Positions 1-5,072 of a stretch of 8,097 nt of DNA are shown here, in pieces; position 1 is the first letter of the stretch; each line of letters starts with the position of its first letter. The notes under the pieces are model-generated. The model saw nothing but the letters and a program-made list of their open reading frames with translations. It ran no database searches and was not told the origin of the DNA. Both the position numbers and the translations under genes were made by a program. Source of the DNA: CAVOBC01 sp963693635 (GTDB taxonomy: Bacteria > Pseudomonadota > Gammaproteobacteria > Pseudomonadales > Azotimanducaceae); NCBI GenBank assembly GCA_963693635.1, contig CAVOBC010000217.1, forward strand, positions 1 to 8,097, in the 5' to 3' direction.

Positions 1-1
1 G

Positions 2-67
2 CAACTCGGCAGCGCATTTGAAGCCTCGACCGACTTCCACACGTTGCATCCGCCGGACTGGACCTGA
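2..67 (+). CDS. C-terminal end of an unidentified gene cut by the left edge
   Basis: Frame 2 is open from the first base to a TGA at 65-67 and reads QLGSAFEASTDFHTLHPPDWT. The composition looks like ordinary protein and the stop lies about 100 bases before the next gene, which fits the tail of an upstream + strand gene. Only 21 residues are visible, so no family can be named. Frame 3 is also open for roughly 30 codons here but reads less like protein. The call rests only on frame openness and composition. Confidence 0.35.
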   Translation, partial: QLGSAFEASTDFHTLHPPDWT

Positions 68-107
68 ATGCTTGTCTGCGGCCGGCGGGCATAAATCCTG
101 ATTGGCA

Positions 108-136
108 GTTCAAGCGCCCACTATGCGCACTTGAAC
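108..136. repeat. Inverted repeat (hairpin or operator candidate) upstream of the first full gene
   Basis: GTTCAAG at 108-114 is the exact reverse complement of CTTGAAC at 130-136. Allowing a 2-base bulge (128-129), the stem extends with CGC (115-117) against GCG (125-127), leaving a 7-base loop. It lies between the stop at 67 and the start at 175. No T-tract follows, so it is a poor factor-independent terminator; it could be a regulator-binding site or an RNA hairpin in the leader of the next gene. Confidence 0.35.
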
Positions 137-159
137 CTGGAACAGACGACCGGCGATAC

Positions 160-164
160 AGGAG
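160..164 (+). promoter_or_regulatory. Ribosome binding site for the gene starting at 175
   Basis: AGGAG at 160-164 lies 10 bases before the ATG at 175. A closer ATG at 167 would be too near this site, and its frame reaches a stop after only 16 codons, so 175 is the better start. Confidence 0.5.
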
Positions 165-174
165 ATATGAAGGC

Positions 175-839
175 ATGTGCACCAAGAAGGAATGTGCAAA
201 CTTCTTCAGGGAGCTAGACGATGTCTTTGCCCACAATCGGCCACCGCAGGTCGATGCTGATATCAAGACGATTCTTGAGAAACTGCTGAACCGGCGCGAT
301 GCTCGTGCCGACGGCAAAGTGCCGCCAACGCTGACAGCCAAAGAGAAGCAGGCCGCGGGCCGACTCGCATCGGCCCAGCTCCCACTGTACAAAAGCACTA
401 CAAGCGCGCGGGCAAGATCGACTTCGACTGCATTCAGACCTGCTTCGCACGATTTGCCAATGGTGAACTGAGGGAAGACACGCCGAAAAACGGGCGCCCG
501 GGAGAACCGGACGGGCCGTTCATGTTCCTCTTTGCCGAGTTTGCAACCGTCGCTGTCAATCTGGGCAAGGACATTGCCGCCTGGACCGAACTGCTACGCG
601 TTGCCGCCAAGGTGCAGGAGATATTTCTCAGCGTCTACCCGCCAAGAGGACCCGCCGATGCCGGCAAGGGTCAACTCGACCGCCCCCGTCGGTACAAAGG
701 TCAAACCCAAGACGAAGAAGGCGTTGCACGACAAATACCAGCCCAAGACGGCGACCGAGCTCGAAGACGCCTACAACAAGAATCTGAAAGACGCCAATCG
801 TCAGAAGGAAGTTGCACTGAGATCATCGCCCGCGGGTGA
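175..839 (+). pseudogene. Unrecognised protein gene, apparently frameshifted near 391-394
   Basis: I do not recognise this protein. Frame 1 opens with ATG at 175 after a good Shine-Dalgarno and encodes a plausible polar, helical sequence (DDVFAHNRPPQVDADIKTIL). After about residue 73 it degenerates into Ser/Thr/Arg-rich shadow sequence and stops at 471. At the same point frame 3 becomes protein-like (HYKRAGKIDFDCIQTCFARF, later AAWTELLRVAAKVQEIFLSV). Adding one A to the AAAA run at 391-394 joins the halves smoothly as LPLYKKHYKRAGKIDF. As sequenced, translation gives a 98-residue product. The real 3' end is unclear: frame 3 has no stop until 837-839, about 180 bases inside the next gene, and its last 60 or so codons look like shadow, so the authentic end may be near 650. 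No membrane segment, signal peptide or catalytic motif is seen. Causes could be a true mutation or a homopolymer sequencing error; a standard -1 slippery heptamer is not present. Confidence 0.5.
644..649 (+). promoter_or_regulatory. Ribosome binding site deciding the start at 658
   Basis: AAGAGG at 644-649 sits 8 bases before ATG at 658. It favours 658 over the longer in-frame ATG at 532, whose first 42 codons overlap the better-looking frame of the preceding gene and read like shadow sequence. Confidence 0.6.
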
Positions 840-1530
840 ATCAGAAGCGCTCGCAGGCTTCAGCCGCAGCATCAACGATGTCATCTCGATCGCCCGAGAG
901 CAGATTCGCAGCGGTGGTCACGGCGGTGCCGGAATAACCCGGTGGCGGGCATTCGCCCTCGGCGTCGATCAACTACGTGACATGCTGCTCGCGACCGCTG
1001 AACAAAACCCCGACCGCATGAGCTATCTCGGCATTACGTCGGAGGCGCCGCTTTACGGTGACGAAGCTGCCCAGGACCTTGTTTGTGCGGACGCGAGGAT
1101 CGGCAGGTCAGCCCCGGCCGATCTCGATCTGAAGCGCATCGAGGGCATCGACCTTAAACTCTCGGAACGGCTGACCGATGCGGGAATTCCGGACCTTGCA
1201 GCACTGATGGAAGCAGACACGCGACGCGCAGGCATCAACGGCGTCAGCGAACGACGCTGGCGCCAGTTCATCGACATGGCCGAGTTTCTCGTGCGCTTCC
1301 CGCAACTGTCAGGCAATGACGCTGAGTTGCTGGTCCTCGGCATCGGCTTTCATGATTTCAGTGACTTGCGTACCGGCGCAGAAATGATTGACGAGCCTGC
1401 GGTCCGCGAAGCAATGACATGGGTGCGCCTGCCTGCCACTTACGATCCCGCTCCCGTGATCGCGTTGCTCGAGCAAGAGGCCTCCGCATCCGGACAGGAA
1501 GAAGACATCGAGCGAGAGGACGGCGATTGA
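658..1530 (+). CDS. Helix-hairpin-helix-like (DUF4332-like) protein, 290 aa
   Basis: The N-terminal 60 residues are rich in Lys, Thr and Asp and probably flexible or helical (KPKTKKALHDKYQPK). Residues 62-125 look helical. Residues 158-186 carry the pattern LKRIEGIDLKLSERL followed by an AGIPDLAAL helix, which resembles the helix-hairpin-helix repeats found in DUF4332 and related proteins (hydrophobic-x-x-I-x-G-I, then a helix and an AGI-x-x-hydrophobic segment). A second, weaker copy follows at about 192-240 (AGINGVSERRWRQF, then LLVLGIGFHDFSDL). The last 20 residues are acidic. Such domains commonly mediate non-specific DNA binding or protein contacts; a DNA-related role here is inference. 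No nuclease, ATPase or membrane motif is seen. The start at 658 is supported by AAGAGG 8 bases upstream. The gene follows the broken gene at 175 on the same strand, so the two may have formed a unit. Confidence 0.7.
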   Translation: MPARVNSTAPVGTKVKPKTKKALHDKYQPKTATELEDAYNKNLKDANRQKEVALRSSPAGESEALAGFSRSINDVISIAREQIRSGGHGGAGITRWRAFALGVDQLRDMLLATAEQNPDRMSYLGITSEAPLYGDEAAQDLVCADARIGRSAPADLDLKRIEGIDLKLSERLTDAGIPDLAALMEADTRRAGINGVSERRWRQFIDMAEFLVRFPQLSGNDAELLVLGIGFHDFSDLRTGAEMIDEPAVREAMTWVRLPATYDPAPVIALLEQEASASGQEEDIEREDGD

Positions 1531-1583
1531 TCTGAAAACAGGCACCTGGCGGCGAGCCACTCCACCTTGCGGAGGCGAGCGTT

Positions 1584-1661
1584 ATGGCGCACCGGCGACT
1601 AGCAGTGGCAATGAAGATCAGTTTGATGCAAAACTCACGCCCTCGCCGGGGCCCTGGCTGA
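1584..1661 (+). CDS. Possible small ORF, 25 aa, with a strong Shine-Dalgarno
   Basis: GGAGG at 1571-1575 lies 8 bases before ATG at 1584. The frame encodes MAHRRLAVAMKISLMQNSRP and five more residues, then stops at TGA 1659-1661, inside a GC-rich hairpin (1648-1667). The peptide is basic, with a short hydrophobic middle. It could be a leader peptide for the GST gene downstream or a chance ORF; only the ribosome binding site and position support it. Confidence 0.25.
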   Translation: MAHRRLAVAMKISLMQNSRPRRGPG

Positions 1662-1667
1662 GGCCCC
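1648..1667 (+). terminator. GC-rich hairpin between the HhH-like gene and the GST gene (weak terminator candidate)
   Basis: GGGGCC (1648-1653) pairs exactly with GGCCCC (1662-1667) around an 8-base loop. The following bases (AGCTGATTCCTTC) hold only scattered Ts, so it is not a classic intrinsic terminator. It may separate transcription of the 658-1530 gene from 1723-2331, or act with the small ORF that ends in its loop. The rest of the 1531-1722 gap shows no convincing -35/-10 pair. Confidence 0.35.
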
Positions 1668-1722
1668 AGCTGATTCCTTCGATCAACCATCCAAACACAC
1701 CACCACATCACAGGCGAACAAG

Positions 1723-2331
1723 ATGAGTAAACCAATCCTCTACGGCATGTCGGGCTCCCGGGCGCTGCGCTCAATCTGGGCCATGGAAGAAGTTGGCATT
1801 GAGTACGAACACGTGCCGACCAACTTCGGTGCGGAGTCGAAAACTGACGACTACAAGGCCGTGAATCCCAACGGCCGGATTCCGGCGCTGGTTGACGGCG
1901 ACCTCGCGCTGTTTGAGTCCATGGCCATCAACACCTATCTCGCCCGAACCTACGGCGGCGATCTGTACCCAGGCAACCCCCGGGACCAGGCGAAGGTCCA
2001 GCAGTGGAGCGTGTGGGGCATTAGCGAGATCGAGCCGCTGCAAATGCAAATCGTCATCCAGCAGGTGTTCACGCCCGAAGACAAGCGAGATCCCGCAGTC
2101 ATTGCAGGAGCAGGCAAGGGCCTGCAGCGACCTCTCCAGGTTCTGGATGATGCGCTCGCCGGGCGCGACTGGCTGATTGGCGACGCGTTCAGTGTCGCGG
2201 ACCTCAATGTCGCTGCGGTCATGCTGCTGCTCGGCATGGTGAGCTTTGACTATTCCAACTTCGCCAATGTGACCCGCTGGGCCCAGGCGTGCTATGCAAG
2301 ACCCTCTCTGGCGCGCGCCCAGAACAAATAA
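1723..2331 (+). CDS. Glutathione S-transferase family protein
   Basis: At 202 residues this is the usual size for a soluble cytosolic GST. The N-terminal thioredoxin-like domain (about 4-80) begins ILYGMSGSRALRS, where Ser10 or Ser12 is the likely thiolate-activating residue of a Ser/Cys-type bacterial GST. NPNGRIPALVDG (48-59) contains the cis-proline Pro54, and FESMAI (64-69) is the glutathione gamma-glutamyl contact (Glu65-Ser66). The all-helical C-terminal domain (about 88-200) carries the conserved N-capping box FSVADL (156-161, Ser157 and Asp160). Family function is conjugation or reduction of electrophiles with glutathione; the substrate cannot be read from sequence. The ribosome binding site is weak (CAGGCGA). 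The short-chain dehydrogenase follows after 31 bases on the same strand, so the two are probably co-transcribed. The frame looks intact. Confidence 0.93.
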   Translation: MSKPILYGMSGSRALRSIWAMEEVGIEYEHVPTNFGAESKTDDYKAVNPNGRIPALVDGDLALFESMAINTYLARTYGGDLYPGNPRDQAKVQQWSVWGISEIEPLQMQIVIQQVFTPEDKRDPAVIAGAGKGLQRPLQVLDDALAGRDWLIGDAFSVADLNVAAVMLLLGMVSFDYSNFANVTRWAQACYARPSLARAQNK

Positions 2332-2362
2332 TCACGACGATGTCACACGCCGAGGCAGACCA

Positions 2363-3244
2363 ATGAAAGACTTTCAAGGAAAGACCGCGGTCATCACCGG
2401 CGGCGCCAGCGGCATCGGCAGAGGGCTTGCAGACCGGTTCGCCGAAGCCCGCATGAACGTGGTCCTTGCGGATATCGAAGAGCAGGCCCTCGGCCGCGCG
2501 GTCAAAGAGATGCAGGATCTGCAGCACTCGGTCATCGGCGTTGTGACCGACACGATGCGCAAGGAATCGATTACGGAGTTGCTGGAAAAGACCATCAGCC
2601 AGTTTGGCAATGTCCACATCCTCTGCAACAACGCGGGAATCGCTGCAATGTCAGCATCCCCGAAAGGTGTGTGGGAGGTCCCGGACCGGGACTGGGAGTG
2701 GACGATGGGCGTCAACTTCTACGGCGTGCTCTATGGCCTGCAGGTGTTTGTGCCGCACATGCTTGAACATGGCGAGGCCTCGCACATCGTCAACACCGCA
2801 TCGCTCGCTGGCCTGACGAGCGGCGGCGGACCTTACGGCGTCAGCAAACACGGGGTGCTCGCCCTGACCGAAGGGCTGGCGTCAGACCTTCGTGCCAACA
2901 AGGCGAATATCGGCGCATCCGTCCTGTGTCCCGGTTTTGTTGACACCAACATCTTCGACGCCGAGCGCAATCGACCGAATGAGTTGACGAGTGATGGCAC
3001 GCCGACCGCCCCTGGCGAGAGCAGGGAACGAATACGAAACATGCTGAAGGCTGGGAAACAACCCCGTGAGATCGCCGACATCGTCTTCCAGTCCATCGAG
3101 GAGGACCGACTGTACGTCCTGCCTCATCCCGCCTGGGACGATTATGTCCGCGCGCGGGTGGATGCGGTGCTTGCCCGGGGATCACTGCCATCCGTTGACC
3201 TCGCCGCGATGATGCAACGTCGCGATGATGGCGAGAAGTACTAG
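2363..3244 (+). CDS. Short-chain dehydrogenase/reductase (SDR), 293 aa
   Basis: This is a classical Rossmann-fold SDR with every core motif: the nucleotide-binding TGGASGIG at 12-19, CNNAG at 88-92, the structural Asn in VNFYG (118), the catalytic Ser147 in NTASLAG, and Tyr158/Lys162 in YGVSK, followed by CPGFVDTNI (189-197). An Asp at the end of beta-2 (LADIE, Asp37) usually goes with NAD(H) rather than NADP(H) preference. It would oxidise or reduce a small alcohol or carbonyl; the substrate is unknown. The C-terminal extension after about residue 230 (roughly 60 residues, ending basic then acidic) is longer than in minimal SDRs. The frame is open upstream to an ATG at 2294, but that start lies inside the GST gene; MKDFQGKTAVITGG at 2363 is the typical family start. 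A gene pair with the GST is plausible. Confidence 0.94.
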   Translation: MKDFQGKTAVITGGASGIGRGLADRFAEARMNVVLADIEEQALGRAVKEMQDLQHSVIGVVTDTMRKESITELLEKTISQFGNVHILCNNAGIAAMSASPKGVWEVPDRDWEWTMGVNFYGVLYGLQVFVPHMLEHGEASHIVNTASLAGLTSGGGPYGVSKHGVLALTEGLASDLRANKANIGASVLCPGFVDTNIFDAERNRPNELTSDGTPTAPGESRERIRNMLKAGKQPREIADIVFQSIEEDRLYVLPHPAWDDYVRARVDAVLARGSLPSVDLAAMMQRRDDGEKY

Positions 3245-3321
3245 AGCAGGCCGCCGAAGAGAGCACGCAAGGCAAGGACGCGATCCCACTGCAAACGCCA
3301 ATTACCCCCTCGGTCGTCAAC

Positions 3322-3885
3322 ATGATTGACTTTCCAACCCCGGATCACGCGCGTGTTGCAGACTTGGTCGTTGAGTATGCCGCGCGCCTTGGCGGTGTCG
3401 ACAGCGTCCTCGTCGTCAATTCGTGCGCAAGAGGACAAGCGGTGGCCGAGAGCGACCTCGATATGGCCATTCTGATGTCCACTCCGGTTGATGCCGATGC
3501 CCTCGAAGCCGAGTGGCACACCCACCTGTCAACCGATGCCACGCTCACAGACTTCCGTGACCGATCAGCATTCTCGGCGGTCCACCTCGACTTCTTCGAT
3601 GGCACCTTCGAGTCGTCGATCTGGGATGACGGCGGCGGCCCCGACGACTTTGAAATCGAGATCGGCAACCGGGTTGCTTACGCTGAACCACTGGGCGCAC
3701 CCGGTCCGGCATACGACAAACTGAACGCGACCTGGCTACCCTACTATGACCCCGTCCGGCGAGACGCCAGACTGCGGATGGCTATAGACGGATGCCTGCT
3801 CGATCTTGAATTCGTACCGTTCTACGTTCGCCGAACGCTCCATTTGCAGGCATTTGACCGTCTGTACAAGGCATTTCGCCAGTAA
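3322..3885 (+). CDS. Nucleotidyltransferase-fold protein, truncated by a premature stop
   Basis: The N-terminal region (30-51) matches the core of the DNA polymerase beta / kanamycin-nucleotidyltransferase fold: VVNSCARGQAVAESDLDMAI, with Ser34, Arg37, Gly38 and the metal-binding pair Asp45-x-Asp47. A third acidic residue is probable at Asp90 (VHLDFFDG). The usual first Gly of the Gly-Ser signature is Asn33 here. The overall pattern, including the helical DPVRRDARLRMAIDGCLL stretch (143-160), resembles aminoglycoside-nucleotidyltransferase-like and DUF4037-type proteins, so NMP transfer to a small molecule or protein is a family-level guess. The TAA at 3883-3885 interrupts a frame that continues in family-like sequence to 4086, so this 187-residue product lacks about 66 C-terminal residues. 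The start has no clear Shine-Dalgarno, and the frame stays open upstream to about 3241 without an obvious better start. It lies 77 bases after the SDR gene. Confidence 0.72.
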   Translation: MIDFPTPDHARVADLVVEYAARLGGVDSVLVVNSCARGQAVAESDLDMAILMSTPVDADALEAEWHTHLSTDATLTDFRDRSAFSAVHLDFFDGTFESSIWDDGGGPDDFEIEIGNRVAYAEPLGAPGPAYDKLNATWLPYYDPVRRDARLRMAIDGCLLDLEFVPFYVRRTLHLQAFDRLYKAFRQ

Positions 3886-4086
3886 CTTCAAGCGCTCTTC
3901 ATCTGCCATCGCACCTATCCACTCGCCTACAACAAGTGGCTGGGTGAGCAATTGGGATGGATCGGCAAACCAGAGCTGCTTGACCCGCTACTCGCAATCT
4001 TGAGCGTGCCCGACCTGCAATCAGCGGACATCAACCTCAAAGCCCGTGCACTGACCGAAATGGTGCACGATCTAACGAGGCTTTAG
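3886..4086 (+). pseudogene. Severed C-terminal part of the nucleotidyltransferase-like gene
   Basis: Reading straight on past the TAA at 3883, in the same frame, gives 66 codons to TAG at 4084-4086. The sequence is protein-like: LQALFICHRTYPLAYNKWL, then an amphipathic helical stretch and HDLTRL at the end. An R-x-YP-(I/L)-AY-x-KW segment is, from memory, typical of the C-terminal helical domain of DUF4037/aminoglycoside-nucleotidyltransferase-like proteins. No start codon with a ribosome binding site exists at the head of this piece. A single G-to-T change (GAA to TAA at 3883) would account for the break and would restore a 254-residue protein. Confidence 0.65.
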
Positions 4087-4112
4087 AAGGCTCTTTAGAC
4101 GGTTGTAGACGG
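4084..4112. repeat. Three short imperfect tandem repeats at the convergent junction
   Basis: TAGAAGG (4084-4090), TAGACGG (4096-4102) and TAGACGG (4106-4112) repeat at 12- and 10-base spacing, starting in the stop codon of the nucleotidyltransferase remnant. They fill much of the 62-base gap between the convergent blocks. No hairpin with a T-tract is seen in the gap on either strand. This is probably incidental. Confidence 0.3.
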
Positions 4113-4148
4113 CTTTGATCCTGCAACACCTGCAGCGCGCCGGGTCGA

Positions 4149-5072
4149 TCACGCTTCCGTCAGCACAAAGTACCGACCCTCTGGTTTCTCGGCATCAGGT
4201 CGATAAACGTAGGCCTTGCCTGGCACCATGGCCTCTTCGTACAGCACTTCTTCGTGGCCGGGCCAATTCAGCTTCAGCGCGTACTCGTCTTTGCCCGGCA
4301 AATAGAACTTCGCGACGCCATCTCTGTCCGCTGTCGTCTGGCCGAGGCCAGCGACCAACACGGTAGCACCGGCGACCGGCTTGCCGTCTGCATCCAGAAT
4401 CCGGAGCCGCGCACCGCTTGCGGGCGAGAAAAGCAGCGTCAGCCACTGCTTGAAGCGCCCCGGCCGTCCCGGGACGATGCCGGTCGGCATCGCATCGAGC
4501 ACATCCTTCTCATAACCAACACGTTTGGGCGTTTGCCAGTCCGGGCCGTACTTGTAAACAAGGTAGTCGCCAGGCGGGCTGGGCACCGGGAAGCGCGTAC
4601 CGAGGAAGTCCACCTCCTCGAGTGACTCGAACAGGCTGACGGGAAACGGCACGCCCGGATAGTGCGCAATCGTGCCTTTGACCACCCGATAGCACTGCCA
4701 GTCGATCCGGATGAGGTACTTCATGATCTTGACGGCCGTGTACATGCCATCGTGCAGCACCTCAACATAGCAGCCGATCGCCCGGAAAGAGGCGACTGCG
4801 GGTTCAATCGCAGATTCATCGAAGCCGTGCAAACCAACAATGGAGCCGAGATCCAGATCGTCATCCCACGGAATCATCGCGTGGTCGCGCACGGCCCCCA
4901 GGCACGTTCCCTGGCGCAGAAAAAAGACGATGCCGTGTTGATCAAAGACCTCTTTGGCCTCGAGCAGCAGTTTTTCGGCATCGCCGATGTCCATCGGCGG
5001 AATGGTCCGCTCGATGTGCTGCATTAACGCAGCATTTTCCTCATCGTTGCTCGCGTTACTGCGTTCAGCCAT
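4149..5072 (-). CDS. LicD-family phosphotransferase with a C-terminal beta-sandwich-like domain, 307 aa
   Basis: Residues 33-185 form a LicD domain. The hallmark is FLRQGTCLGAVRDHAMIPW (51-69) followed by DDDLDLG (70-76), the metal-binding acidic cluster of this nucleotidyltransferase-fold family. It closes with VPSPPGDYLVYKYGPDWQTP (163-182), resembling the usual LicD C-terminal pattern. LicD proteins transfer phosphocholine or related groups from a CDP carrier onto cell-surface glycans, normally on the cytoplasmic side. Residues 219-291 (ARLRILDADGKPVAGATVLV, then a DGVAKFYLP turn) look like a carboxypeptidase-regulatory or Ig-like beta-sandwich, not part of a minimal LicD. There is no signal peptide or membrane helix. 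I chose ATG at 5072 because AGGG lies 9 bases upstream and the start overlaps the preceding stop by 8 bases; the in-frame ATG at 5105 adds 11 residues lying fully inside the upstream gene. It is the last gene of the operon and its partner is the fused nucleotidyltransferase. Confidence 0.88.
   Translation of the reverse strand: MAERSNASNDEENAALMQHIERTIPPMDIGDAEKLLLEAKEVFDQHGIVFFLRQGTCLGAVRDHAMIPWDDDLDLGSIVGLHGFDESAIEPAVASFRAIGCYVEVLHDGMYTAVKIMKYLIRIDWQCYRVVKGTIAHYPGVPFPVSLFESLEEVDFLGTRFPVPSPPGDYLVYKYGPDWQTPKRVGYEKDVLDAMPTGIVPGRPGRFKQWLTLLFSPASGARLRILDADGKPVAGATVLVAGLGQTTADRDGVAKFYLPGKDEYALKLNWPGHEEVLYEEAMVPGKAYVYRPDAEKPEGRYFVLTEA
5065..5072 (-). promoter_or_regulatory. 8-base gene overlap with translational coupling (fusion gene to LicD)
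   Basis: On the - strand ATGGCTGA contains both the LicD start ATG (5072-5070) and the TGA stop of the fusion gene (5067-5065), in different frames. AGGG at 5085-5082 gives an internal Shine-Dalgarno 9 bases ahead. This arrangement fits re-initiation by ribosomes finishing the fusion gene. Confidence 0.6.

Noticed and set aside
385..400. Programmed -1 ribosomal frameshifting at the A-run
   Set aside because: The frame is TAC AAA AGC; it lacks a matching X-XXY-YYZ heptamer, and a -1 slip of the Lys tRNA would land on CAA. An indel is simpler.
532..657. Longer start (ATG 532) for the HhH-like gene
   Set aside because: The first 42 codons read like shadow of the preceding gene, while 658 has AAGAGG at good spacing.
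1465..1476. Perfect 12-base palindrome TTGCTCGAGCAA
   Set aside because: It is inside the coding region of the HhH-like gene, encoding LLEQ; a palindrome of this size can arise by chance from the codons.
2294..2362. Longer start (ATG 2294) for the SDR gene
   Set aside because: It lies inside the GST gene; the family pattern begins about 10 residues before TGGASGIG, which matches the start at 2363.
4087..4148. Bidirectional terminator between the convergent blocks
   Set aside because: The only hairpin seen (CTGCA/TGCAG around 4122-4136) has a 5-base stem and no T-tract on either strand.
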